From positions 58,865 to 122,864 of the forward strand of contig JAEUBA010000094.1 of NCBI GenBank assembly GCA_018257865.1: a stretch of DNA of 64,000 nucleotides, written 5' to 3'. Numbering within the stretch: the first letter of the stretch is position 1; the number at the start of each line of letters is the position of its first letter. This document shows, piece by piece, positions 1 through 10,329 of this stretch. The position numbers and the translations under genes were made by a program. The notes below the pieces were generated by a model that had not been told where the DNA came from, did not search any database, and worked only from the letters and a program-made list of their open reading frames with translations. Source of the stretch: Stereocaulon alpinum (lineage: Eukaryota > Ascomycota > Lecanoromycetes > Lecanorales > Stereocaulaceae).

Positions 1-365
1 CCAATAACAACAACCAACCGGACACAGACACTCTGACCGAGATCCTGAATCGGGCTGAAGACGTCCTCCGCCCTGAGCCCGTCGATCCTGGCGAAGAGCA
101 GGAGCAGGTTCATCCCTCCTCGCAAGATCAAGATGGAAACAGTGTATTTCCCTTTCCGCAGGCCGTGGAACAGGGCAATAGTCCAATTGTCGGGCATGGA
201 GATTGGACATTGGGGATTAGTCCGTCTTCGCATCTCGAATCTCATGCTTTGCGTCTGGAAATCCCGGGTGAAGGAGGTTGGAATCAGGATGTGGAGACGC
301 TGTGTCGTCGGAGTTATAGTGAGGAAGTGCTTGACTGGGAGGAAGTGGAAGGAGGTTGTGGATGA
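1..365 (+). CDS. C-terminal end of an unidentified protein (5' incomplete)
   Basis: The frame starting at base 3 is open from the window edge to a TGA at 363-365, so this is probably the last exon or 3' end of a gene starting upstream. The visible 120 residues are hydrophilic, rich in Asn, Asp, Glu, Pro and Ser, with an acidic Trp-containing end (motif EEVLDWEEVEGGCG). No membrane segment and no recognisable domain are visible. Low-complexity composition suggests a disordered tail, possibly of a regulatory or nuclear protein; that is inference only. It could also be a chance open frame, but 120 codons without a stop plus coherent composition favour a real coding end. Confidence 0.5.
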   Translation, partial: NNNNQPDTDTLTEILNRAEDVLRPEPVDPGEEQEQVHPSSQDQDGNSVFPFPQAVEQGNSPIVGHGDWTLGISPSSHLESHALRLEIPGEGGWNQDVETLCRRSYSEEVLDWEEVEGGCG

Positions 366-519
366 GTGAGGAGTAGATGGGGAGGCGGAAGGATTTACGA
401 TAGAGAGATAAAGGAGGTTGGTGGTTGGGGGAAGTAATCGTTTTACTTGGACTGAGCTGCGGGTTCTCCTAAATCGTGACTGTTGGAAGTATAGACGGTC
501 TCCTGTGTGTTGGATATAG

Positions 520-560
520 ATGACGATGACGATGATAATGATGATGATGACAATAACGAA
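520..560. repeat. Imperfect GAT/ATG trinucleotide microsatellite
   Basis: A run of GAT, GAC and ATG triplets with point interruptions. It generates a Met/Thr-rich open frame that I do not consider a gene. Confidence 0.75.
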
Positions 561-1057
561 TGACTATGACGATAACGCAAACTCGCATGTCTATCCTAGC
601 CCAACTCATGATAATGTATCGCGTCCCTCGCCTTTACAGGTAAAACCCCATAAATGGCCACAAACTCAAATCCAGAGGCTAGACAGTTCCCTCCGAGTTG
701 TAGCAGCTAGCATTCTCAACCAGCTTCACCAATCCGTAAAACACTCCGAAGAATCGTATTCCAGATGTTCACAAACAGGCAGAATACAAAATTAATGGAG
801 ATTGCTGTGTCATATCGTGTAGAGGTAGTGTTAGAGTTGAGAAAGCTAAGTGGACGAGGTGTTGTAGTGGCTTTTCTTTCGTGGGAGAGCTTAGGCGTAG
901 CGCGGAGCACCTCTTCTGTACCAACATCTTTCTACCAGACTTGAATGGGTGTATTATAGACTCTTGTTAGGCTCTTTACTTTGTATCCAGCCTTCAACAT
1001 TCGCCTTCAAAGTCATGGTATGCCAAGTGAGATGAGTTCTTGAATTCAATGTTAAAG

Positions 1058-1069
1058 ATCACGCGTGAT
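1058..1069. repeat. 12-bp palindrome ATCACGCGTGAT, copy 1
   Basis: Exact copy of a self-complementary 12-mer with an ACGCGT core, in an intergenic region. It recurs at 7353, 15982, 16245, 18793, 18811, 26070 and 37280. Function unknown; a protein-binding site or the footprint of a dispersed short element are both possible. Confidence 0.8.
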
Positions 1070-1832
1070 TAGTTTCCAACGTAGTAGATTTATCTCCTAT
1101 CAACAATTGCAGCTGATACCAGCGCTTTTCCTTAACTTTTTAATCCTGCTTGACCTTAAAAGAATTTATTTAAGATACAATATCTACGACCCTTCCGCAC
1201 CCGTAACTCAACACCATTTGAACCAAGCGAGCGACACTTCTGTCATCGTAAAAATATACCACAAGAACCTCAACAAGTGTCTAGACAAGCGCTGTGTGTT
1301 AGGGAACGGACTAAGACCTGACTGGTCCTAGTAGAATTTGACATCATAACATATCAGCTATGAGGATTCTATGGAGCGGAAGCACACAGTTATGTAGATG
1401 TGCCAAGACCCGCTGACTCAGCAGGGCTGCAGTGCCAGAGTCGTGAGTGTCACTGTGAAACATTTCCTCTCAGTTCTAACGGTTTGGTAGCTTACAGAGG
1501 AGTATCAGGGCAGAGAGACGCATAGTGCTGGCTCCGTATGTTCGCTCGAGAACAGTGATTGACGTGACCGGTATACGATGTTGCGTGGTCCTTGTCTGAT
1601 GCGAGGAGGTTCGTGGTATGAAAGGTCTAGCTTCTGACGGTCGTGCGAGCATTGGGCTTACTTTTCATGTCTCTCTTTACAGCAACAGTTTCATCACCAC
1701 ACCAACACGACTTCTTTGTTACAAAGCACATATGTCTGAACAATCAAGACGTCGCAGCCCTGTTCTATACCTCGTAAATTCCACAGCTATCGTACGCCGC
1801 CTCTCCCTTCTTCCCCCACCAAACAACCTACG

Positions 1833-2602
1833 ATGGCACCTTCCCGCTTCCCTAACGAACCTGTTCAATCTTACATCGCACGCATCAACGCTGAGAGCTC
1901 AGCCATAGAGGCGGCTATCCGAGCCCAGGATCGGGATCGGAGAGAGATATCAGAGAGAGGTAGAGATGTGGCGATGAGCTGGGAAGAACCGGACTTGGAT
2001 CAGGGGTTGATGGGGATAGAAAGGGAGAGGGGTGGTATTGGTGGTGGTGGTAGGGTGGAGCCGGATAGGAGGGACACGTATGAGGGGAGGCAGAGAATGG
2101 AGGTATGTCTTCATTCTTAAGAGAGTGTTGTATGGGAGTAGTAGAAGGGGAAAGCCTTGAAGCTGACATATTGGTGTCAATGAAACAGCATCAACAACAA
2201 CAATCTCATAACCATTCCGGCTGGCATTGGCAACGATGTCGTTCAATCTTCTTCCTCCTCCTCGGGCGTCTCCTCATCTTCGCCGCCATCTTATACATTC
2301 TCTACGTCTACTTTTTCCACTCACAACCTCACCAGGTTCACTCCTCACAAAAATCCAACTCTGAAAAAATCAACATCACCTCGACGTCAAGTCTCAACAT
2401 CCAGATCCCACTCGGCGCAAACGGAACTATAGAGGCGATCAAGGGAGTAAGCCTTGTTCGAAGGGTAGAGATGGAAGTCAGAGATGCCGATGGGAAAAGC
2501 GGAGCAGGACAGGAGAGTGTTGAAACAGAAGAATATAAGCATGAGTACAATTTCGAGGGAGAGGAGTGGTGGGGACAAAGATGGAGGGAGGGTGTGGTGT
2601 AA
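1833..2602 (+). CDS. Single-pass membrane protein, two exons, function unknown
   Basis: Exons 1833-2102 and 2189-2602 encode 227 aa. The intron has a GTATGT donor, a GCTGAC branch-like site and an ACAG acceptor; splicing is phase 0 and joins two frames perfectly, which is the main reason to believe the model. Residues 1-90 are charged, with an Arg/Asp/Glu-rich helix-like stretch and a Gly tract. About residues 106-131 form one hydrophobic segment (core FLLLGRLLIFAAILYILYV). A 100-residue acidic tail follows, with N-glycosylation-type sites (NIT, NGT). It looks like a single-span integral membrane protein; orientation is not clear. I recognise no family. Confidence 0.7.
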
Positions 2603-3298
2603 TGTAAGTGGGTATAGCAGCAGTAGTAGCAATCTAATGGAGACAGAAGAGATCCAGTCAGTAGTAGTCAATGAATTATGGTGTTAATAGGAGATCAAAG
2701 ACATTTGCTTAACAAGCTTGCCGGAATATCATGCATGAAAGTGAGCAATGCAGATACGCCAGAGGTACGTAGAGCGAATTTCAGGTATCTCTACTACCAG
2801 TCTCCCCTCAGCCTATATGACAGGTGGACCCACCCCACCCAAGTCGAGGAGCCAGAGGTTGGAAGAAGGCAAACAGGCTTCAAATCGTCCGCACTGACTT
2901 GCTAGGCTTGCAGTCGTGTACTTTCCGGAGAAATTGTACTGCTCCGACTATGTTATTGGACGATGTCTTGCTTGAGAATATGGAAGAATGTGGTCTAAGG
3001 GGAAGATCTGCGGATTGGCGGTTCTGTTTTGAGCCATAACGCTTTTGGAATCGTTGTGGTGATATTTCGAACATCCATTTTTCCAGGAAGAATTTATGAG
3101 ATCTATGTCTATCTGAGTAGTATCAATGCCATCTAAGATATCAAGATACCAACTAAGGAAAACCCCACACAGAATAACCAAACCTATCCATTCATTAGCC
3201 AATAACGGCCTTGCTCATTCACAACTTATTCCCTCTCATCCCTCCTATCCCATCCCCTCCATCGCCCCAAACCACGAAACTTCTTATTTGCGCGGCCT
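2603..3298. other. Intergenic region between convergent genes
   Basis: The flanking genes converge here, so this should hold both 3' ends. Only short unconvincing open frames are present, and I see no repeat or RNA gene. Confidence 0.5.
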
Positions 3299-4171
3299 CT
3301 ACAACTCCCTAACCTTCATCGCCAGTGCTTCAAAAAGTGAGGTCAATTTTTCAACTTCTTTGTATAATGCGGCTACGTCCAGCTGTATCGTCGTCGCTGT
3401 CTTATATGCTGTCTTGGGCGCTGATTGTTCCTGCGAGTGCGGGATATGAAGGGTGTTTGGGTTTGCGCTTGAGGTGGTGAATTTGGGGGATGTGGATGTG
3501 GATGTGGATGGGGATGGGGATTGGGTGGAGGTTTCGCTTGGTTGAGTGGTCGGTGATGGTTTTGGCTTGCTGCTGCTGCTGCTGCTGCTGCTAGGAGTGG
3601 GTTCATCACCACCACCGCGCATACAACTACTCATCCTATTCGCCAACCCGTCCAACCCCTCTGTCTCAATCCCAAGAATCTGATTCGTATTTGGCACAAT
3701 CTCCGTGTTAAAGAGCTCAATGAGGGCTCCCTTATTCTTGGCGCCATGAAAGGGGACGTGGTGTTTGGATAGTATACCCTTGAGCTCTTTAGTGGGGAGA
3801 CGCGTAGGTGGAAAGCCGGGGAATAGATAGTAGAGGTCTCGAGGGATAGTGCCAATCTCGACGTTATCCTCCTCTATCATACCAACGTCTTCATCGTCAC
3901 TATCCCTATTTCTCTCTTCGCCATCATCTTCACTCTCATTCTCATCTTCAGCTACAACAGTAGCTCCAGTTGTCCTCAGTATCCTAGCGCGCTTGTTGGC
4001 GATGTTCTCGTTGAAGAGATCAATCAAATCTGCCTTCCGCGTTACGAAGTTTAGGGCGATGGAGTGTTTGGCGAGGATCTCCCTAAGGCTATTGACGGTT
4101 AAGGTGGAAGGTGGAAACCCGGGGGCTAGGTAGTAGAGGTCGGAGGGGGGAAAGGTAGGAGGAGGGGCCAT
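3299..4171 (-). CDS. Protein with two HeH (LEM-like) domains, no membrane segment
   Basis: Intronless, 290 aa, ATG at 4171. Residues 11-57 and 112-158 are two copies of one fold, each starting DLYYL-PGFPP and ending ALIELFN or DLIDLFN, with a central L..IL.KH. This matches the HeH/SAP-like helix-extended-loop-helix domain at the N-terminus of fungal Src1/Heh/Man1 inner-nuclear-membrane proteins, which bind chromatin. An acidic linker (about 74-105) separates the copies. A Ser/Pro/Thr-rich region (about 190-240, encoded by a CAG/CTG-type repeat near 3568-3592) and a short C-terminal coiled coil (about 263-290) follow. Src1-type proteins usually have one such domain, are much longer and carry transmembrane and MSC domains; none are visible here. 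A soluble DNA- or chromatin-associated role is inferred. Confidence 0.72.
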   Translation of the reverse strand: MAPPPTFPPSDLYYLAPGFPPSTLTVNSLREILAKHSIALNFVTRKADLIDLFNENIANKRARILRTTGATVVAEDENESEDDGEERNRDSDDEDVGMIEEDNVEIGTIPRDLYYLFPGFPPTRLPTKELKGILSKHHVPFHGAKNKGALIELFNTEIVPNTNQILGIETEGLDGLANRMSSCMRGGGDEPTPSSSSSSSSKPKPSPTTQPSETSTQSPSPSTSTSTSPKFTTSSANPNTLHIPHSQEQSAPKTAYKTATTIQLDVAALYKEVEKLTSLFEALAMKVREL

Positions 4172-4882
4172 AATTAAGTCGTGGGGAAGATGTTTGCAGT
4201 GACAAGTAGATTTCGTGGCGCTGGAGGGTGTATCGGGTTCTGTGAGACTGGTGGGTTATCTAAACGGGAGGTGGTGTATATTTATGTTCGAATGGTGTGG
4301 GCTTGGGAAACAACCCAGCATGTAGGATGTTCTATTCAATCGCTCGAACAGCTCCCATTGTCTGCACAAGGATATTAGTTCAAGCAGATCAGTTCCAAGA
4401 GCACTCTTTCCCTGGGCTTCATCCGCTACCTTATTCGCAAAGCTCGCGGCACGTAAGGATTGATCTCTCACTGAAAAGTACCACCTCGTCCGGCTTCCTA
4501 CATGTCACCAACCCAAAAGGGTAGATCCAGATGGCTTCCAGAATCCCTCTAGAAGGCGCGGGGAATATGCAGGATTTCGATACCGCTGCGGGAACCCGCA
4601 TTTGGCAGAACATGGCCGCAGAAACTCGTTATGCAGGCCTGTGCGCTTCGGAGGTATCTTTCGGCGAGTAGTCCGCGCTGGACTGTGTTGGTAATTTGGC
4701 AGTATAGTAGTATGAGTGTCTAGGAGTCAAGATAAAGCAGACACCTGCCACATTGATCGAGTGCATGGAATAGCAGATACACACCACAGCATTCGTACTC
4801 TACGGCACCTCAACACGGCTCGAAGCCTTGACTACCCAGCTTCGCAACCCTTTATCCAACCTTACATGATAGGACACTCATA
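4172..4882. other. Divergent promoter region
   Basis: This 711-bp interval separates the minus-strand HeH gene from the plus-strand gene at 4883, so it should contain both promoters. Short opposed open frames overlap one another and have no coherent composition. I see no palindrome copy here. Confidence 0.5.
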
Positions 4883-6833
4883 ATGACCAAGCTAACATAC
4901 GGCCTCACGCCCCGCTGCCTCGCCGCGAACCAAACTGGCATCCGCAAAGGCGAACAATGCAAACGTTATGCCAGCTGCGGGCAGCATAGCTGCTGGCAGC
5001 ATCGCTGTCAAGATGAAGCCTGCAACAATAAGCCATTACATATACACCACGATATCCCCATCGTCGATAAGTGCAAACGCCAAAAATACTACTTTACTCG
5101 CAGCCAAAAAGGTGTGGAAAAAGCAGGAAACAAGGCACAGGAGCCGAAAGCGGCGGGTAGGGATTACAAAGCAAAGAATAATACGCACGTTGCACAAGTT
5201 GTTGAAATTGACAGCAACGCCGAGATCCAACCGCTACGTCTAAGACAGAATCCAGGTCAAAAATTGAGTTCCAAGGCAGCCGCGATCGATGATCAAGGGA
5301 CCGTCCAGCACTCACGTATACGTTCGCACAAGCCGCGCGGAGGGACTGAGGTTATAAGAAGTAAGAGAAAGGAGGGAGGTCCAATAAGAAACCATAGGCA
5401 AGAAGGTAGAAAGTTTCGAGTGCAAGATAACAACGATGATGATGATGACGGCGACGATGAAAGCATGAGTCCATCTTGTCCATGCAGGTGTTGTGATACG
5501 AGGAGTGTACCTAGGAGCTTTACTGAATCAGTTGCCGAAAAGGAGGATCACTCACCGGGTGCAGGTACACGAAGTAACAGAGAGGGCAAAAAGCCAATGC
5601 GGGACTCGTTCGCGGTTCCTGAGCTTCTCGGCGACTTCCTTACTGATGGTGCCAATGGCCCAAGGTCCAAATATCCGACAGAAGGCGTACAGCATTCTAG
5701 CCAAAGATCTGAGATGAGGGTCTATTCAGCTCCGTCAACGGTTGTTGGAGCAAGTGATGCATACGAAAATAGCACCAGACAGTTCCAGAATGAATGTTTG
5801 GGTCCGGCAACATGTCCGGGTTCGCCATCAATCGCAAGCTCATTTCTGATAGGCCGTTCCTTCTCCGAGGAGGTGGCTGATGCGTTGAGTGCGCATCCAC
5901 CAGCGAGGGACAATGCGTACAGTCACCCTAGCGTTTTGCAGCAGCCAGAAACCAAGGCTGCTGTAGCTGAGGAGGCTCAAATGGTATTCATACAAGCCAA
6001 AATCGCCCATCCTGTGAAGGAAGCAGAGGGGACGAGGCTTCAGCCAACGCCATCCGCTAGCCTGCAAGGCTCCTCCGAGGAGGCGGTATTAGCTGAGGCT
6101 CTGGCCAGGAATGCTAAAGCGAGAGCTCAAGCCGATAAAAGAGGACTCCAACCAGGTCCGTCCAATACACAGCAGGATTTCCCTGTCAGTACACAAGTGG
6201 CCGATACTGCCTCTAGGAGTGTTAATGTAGGAGCTCGAGCCGCTGAGACTGGACGCCTACAACATTGCTTCAATAGACAGCAAATTCCTGACTTGGAGGT
6301 TGCCGCTGCTCTTACGAGGAATGATGAAGCAAGGATTGAAGCCGCTGCCAGAGGGATTCAGCTCGCGTCGCCATCTATATCGACACTGGAGGACGTGGCA
6401 GTGGCGACTACCTCCGCAAGCCAGCAGCGCGTGAGAGCCGAAGCTACTCAGAAAAGGGTCCGTTTCCAAGAGCCGTTAACGTTGCAGAGCGCAACGATAG
6501 TAAACAATGCGCCGATCAACCAGGACCCATATGTAAGTGCACACGCAGCTGCTGTTCATTATCGTTCTAAACAAGGACTGGGTATCGACATAGGTGCCTT
6601 ACTAACGCGTGCAGGTAAGACGACGACCGACGCAACCTGAAAACAGACGCCAATGTTGGTTTTGTGCTAGCGGCGAGACCCGGTGGCTACAGGAGTCTCA
6701 CAAATCCTGCCTACAGTCAGTGCGGAGGCTCTTAGAGATCCTTGGGAACAGGAATGTTCGTGGGGCTGAGGGCGACACCGAGTTGCTGGCAGAGTTGAAA
6801 AGGATGCTGGCGCGGCTTCAGAATTGTCGTTGA
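4883..6833 (+). CDS. Two-exon protein with N-terminal Cys/His motif, function unknown
   Basis: Exons 4883-6532 and 6615-6833 encode 622 aa. The 82-nt intron is textbook fungal: GTAAGT donor, TACTAAC branch, GCAG acceptor, phase 0. Residues 12-47 hold a compact Cys/His cluster (C12, C26, C32, C37, H40, C42, C47; motif GEQCKRYASCGQHSCWQH). It resembles short zinc-binding-like motifs of the DUF5763 type. The middle is basic and disordered with an Asp run (near 5433-5458). Residues about 330-540 contain several diverged Ala-rich repeats of the form EEVADAL / EAVLAEAL / LEVAAALTRN followed by R..A...G.Q. The last exon adds a second Cys motif (QCWFC, then H and C) and a Leu-rich helix. The intron also reads through in frame, giving a 585-aa alternative. 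Role unknown; nucleic-acid or protein binding is inference. Confidence 0.72.
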
Positions 6834-6944
6834 ATATTCTCTCAGTGGCAGTTGTGATGAGCTATGGGTGTAGAACATGGCAAGGCTGGAGGCTAGTGGG
6901 AAAGGTAGATGTTCGCCTATTAACCATCCTCTTACTATCATTAA

Positions 6945-6956
6945 ATCACGCATGAT
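6945..6956. repeat. 12-bp palindrome, one-mismatch copy (ATCACGCATGAT)
   Basis: It differs from the consensus by a single G-to-A transition in the core. It lies 112 bp 3' of the preceding coding region. Confidence 0.6.
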
Positions 6957-7352
6957 TTGACCATATTCTGCTTGGGAGGAGAGTTATAAGACCAACAGAA
7001 TAACACTCATCGCGGTGTCCTTTAGATCTGCAAGTGCTTCAATAATGCAATCCTTGATCGTCGGTGCCCACATATTGTCAGGCCTTAGAGTTGCTTCCCT
7101 TCTCGCTAGTATAGCGATTTGCAATCGAGTAGATCCAAGGATATATCTCGACGCAGCTGATCTGGTCAAAGGCCGGATATCTCTACCTTTATATACACAA
7201 TGGATGGCCAGACAGCGGTGCTCTCTATGAAGGCTAATAGCGGCAATAGTAGTCTTCAGTTTCCACGCTCTGTATAGATGCTATCTCTTCCTTTTCGCAC
7301 CACTTCTCGAGACCTGAGCCATAATCATGATATTATCGGTGTGCTGACACTG

Positions 7353-7364
7353 ATCACGCGTGAT
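7353..7364. repeat. 12-bp palindrome ATCACGCGTGAT, exact copy
   Basis: Exact copy, extended to a 14-bp perfect palindrome by flanking G and C. A near copy lies 25 bp downstream. Confidence 0.8.
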
Positions 7365-7377
7365 CTCTTGGGCTGGT

Positions 7378-7389
7378 ATCACGGGTGAT
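7378..7389. repeat. 12-bp palindrome, one-mismatch copy (ATCACGGGTGAT)
   Basis: One mismatch in the core. It is spaced 25 bp from the exact copy at 7353, forming a pair. Confidence 0.6.
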
Positions 7390-8591
7390 CGGGGCTGCAA
7401 GTTTTGCGGGCAATCAAGGCCGTCTCCTGAGTGAGGTAGCTGGGAACGGTGAGTGGTTGTTATCGGGCTGGCGATGGCGAGAAGAGCGACATAGCTGTCA
7501 GGATTACAGTCGTGGTATACTCATTCGGGGTCTCCATTCATCTCGCTGTATCGTCAGAGTCTAGTCATCTGGCATTCCCATGCTCTTATGTCCGAGTTTG
7601 CGATCGGCAAGTGTATAGAGTCTTACCCTTGCTCCTGGATATCATCGACCTCTTCCTCTTGCTCAGTCAGCAGTGTAGCAACCACTGCCTGAGAGAAGAA
7701 CGCTAAGCCATCGCAAGGTCGCCTCGCGGAACGGCATTGCCTTTGATCACAAACGACTCCGTTCAAGTGTTTCCCCTCTTATACCACCACTGGGAGCCAT
7801 GTTCCGACTGTCACTTCGTACGCAATGGAGTACATCTGTAGATGATAGTTCGAAAGCAAGAGGTCCTTCCAAGCTTACTCAGCTCGTCCCCTGCGTTACT
7901 GTCAGAGAGCTATCCGAGGAATATGGCAGCATTGTGCCCTCGGAAATCCTATACCCATCATCGAGTCGGCTTGTAGGAATCACGTAGAACTACTCCCTAT
8001 TTATATCAATTCCGCCTCTCTGCTGCGGCAGTCCCTGCTGGCGCTGCTGAGGCTGTTAGGGCGTTGGGATTTGGCTTTGCCTTTGGCGATGCTTGGTGAC
8101 AGTATGAAGAGACAATACTGCTGTGGGTCGAGTGGTAGGTCGATGATAGGGATAAGGTATGAAGAAGGGCGTGCTGGTGTGGATCTTGGCTGTGGAGTTG
8201 GCAAGGAAGATGACAAGGGATTTTGCCAGCTCTTCGGTGCGGTTCTTGTTGCGGGATGACTGGAAGCAAGGATAGTTCTATAGACGATTGATCGTTGTTG
8301 ATGGAATTAGCTTGCGCTTGCGCGTGTGAAGAGTGAAGAGATAGACCAAAGCAGCTAGATTGTAGGCTAAGACTGCTGCGATTAGCGGCACTACCTTAGA
8401 GCTGGCCCAAAGCGGGCCCTAGAGCGGGACGTCTAGGGGCTGAGGTGGGTACCTATCAGCTATCATTCGAGGTACCCGGGGGACGGGCTCGGGCCGTGGC
8501 GCATTGCCTAAATATCGGCTCTTACAGTAGCGTTGGCTTGGTATACGTTACCCAATGCGGAACTTGGTAGATTTACAACATATTTTATATA

Positions 8592-8667
8592 ACAGGATTT
8601 ACTACTATTTTAACCAGTACCACTACTTTAGGCTATTACTAGCAAATACTACCTCCTTAATTTAATA
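8592..8667 (+). repeat. Left terminal inverted repeat of element A
   Basis: It matches the reverse complement of 12346-12422 with mostly C/T or G/A differences and small indels, beginning at the TA duplication. Confidence 0.85.
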
Positions 8668-10329
8668 TATTAATCTACTATACTATATTAATTTAACTAT
8701 ATTAGTTATAGGCCTCCTAGATAACTACCTAAACTACCTCCCTATTAATAGATAAGGTCCCCCGCCGCCGCCGCTGCTGCTAGTACCCTAGCGCGTAAAG
8801 CTGAATCCTACGCCTATATAACTATCCCTATAACCTGAATTTGAAATTTTAACTCTAACTACTCAGAAGCGTAGCTACTATATACGCGTTAACGCTTAGA
8901 AAGCCTCTAATCTAATATCCCTAAGACGGAGAATATACCTCAGCGCTGTTATTATATATTATATAGAGGGAAGGCTTCTTAGTATTAGTAGAGTTAAGAA
9001 TTAACTATATATAGGTAGGCTAGGATAATTTAATAGTATCCTATATAAGATAAAAACTCTATACTAGAAGTAGGGGAAGAATTACTAGTAGGGGTTAAGA
9101 TATATAAGATAAAGAAATAACGCTACTAGAGATCTATACTAAGTCCTATATCTCTACTAAGTTCTATATCTCTACTAGAAATACTATATCTTTACTATAT
9201 ATACTATATCTAACTATATTACTAACGCTACTATATCCTCTAAGTTCTCTACTAATAAGAAGTCTATTACGGAGACCCTTAATATAATTCGTAATATATT
9301 TAATACTTATTATATCAGCCGTAGGTAAACTAACGAAATTAACCGCCTTTCTTAGTAGCTATTACTTAATACTAATAATGATTTAAGTTAACCTACTACT
9401 TAAATACCTTAAGAAGATACTGTTAAAGAGATCCCCTATACTAATTTTATTAGTAATATCGATAGCGTTAATTTAGACCTCTTTAATAATAAGGGTTTTC
9501 TCTTAGATTTACTCCCGAAGGATATTAATAGATCTACTATCTAAAAATCTATAATAATTAATACTACTAACGGTATTATTATTCCTAACTCTCTACGCCT
9601 TCCTCCTACTAGTTGATAACGTCTAAGACCCTAGGCAATCTTCTATAGTATAGAATATAAGGTTAATTACCGCTTAGACGACTAGCCTTCTAAAAACTAT
9701 CCTACGGAAGAATAGTTTAGAGACTATAAAATTAGGGCTAAGAAAATAAAGATTTAGGTAGCGCTATATTATAGTACTCTTCTTAATACAGCTGAGATAT
9801 AAGGTAATTAGGAAAATATTTTATATATCTAGCGGTTAATCTCTATTAGCGAAACTTTATACTACGACCTCCTATTCTATTATAATTACGTTAAGGCTAA
9901 TTAGCCTATTAAAGACGTCTTATAATAATAGGAAATCGAGCTATATAAGCTTTACTAGGTTAAGTAGGCTTATAGTAACTCTTATAGGGCTTCTTTATTA
10001 GATATCCTCTTATCTTTATCCCCTTCCTCTCTATTTAAGCTATAATATATTAAGCCGTTACCTAAGGCTATCCGCCTCGCTAAGGCGGTGGAATTAATTA
10101 AGGAGAAGGGATTATTACTATAACTAATAGCTAAACTTTATTATATTAATCGAAATATAATTAAAGGACGTATATAAGGTATATAACCCTAATATATCTT
10201 CTCCGCCTTTTTTACCTATAAAACGCGGAGAATCTATAAGGTTTTAACCTTTCTATATATCTTATTTTAACCTATTCTATTACTAATTTTATAAAAAAGG
10301 CGCGCGTTCTATAATAGTATATAGGGTTA

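Larger units (their letters stand above)
366..1832. other. Intergenic region
   Basis: I see no convincing gene. It holds an imperfect GAT/ATG trinucleotide tract (520-560), an AT-rich stretch near 1120-1200 and one copy of the 12-bp palindrome at 1058-1069. Short open frames here are low complexity and lack fungal splice structure. The distal part should contain the promoter of the gene starting at 1833; a pyrimidine-rich stretch (1800-1820) lies directly upstream of its ATG. Confidence 0.6.
6834..8589. other. Intergenic region with clustered palindromes, left flank of element A
   Basis: No gene can be supported. There are three copies of the palindromic motif: a one-mismatch copy at 6945-6956, an exact copy at 7353-7364 and a one-mismatch copy at 7378-7389. 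The last 190 bp before the transposon are GC-rich (8400-8500) and still contain CA and TG, so RIP stops sharply at the element boundary. Short open frames around 7449-8270 on both strands overlap and look fortuitous. Confidence 0.5.

Noticed and set aside
520..795. 91-codon open frame starting in the trinucleotide tract
   Set aside because: Its start is microsatellite-encoded Met/Thr/Asp; no conserved motif or splice context.
7449..8269. Possible small genes on either strand
   Set aside because: Overlapping frames with no motif, signal peptide or intron structure.
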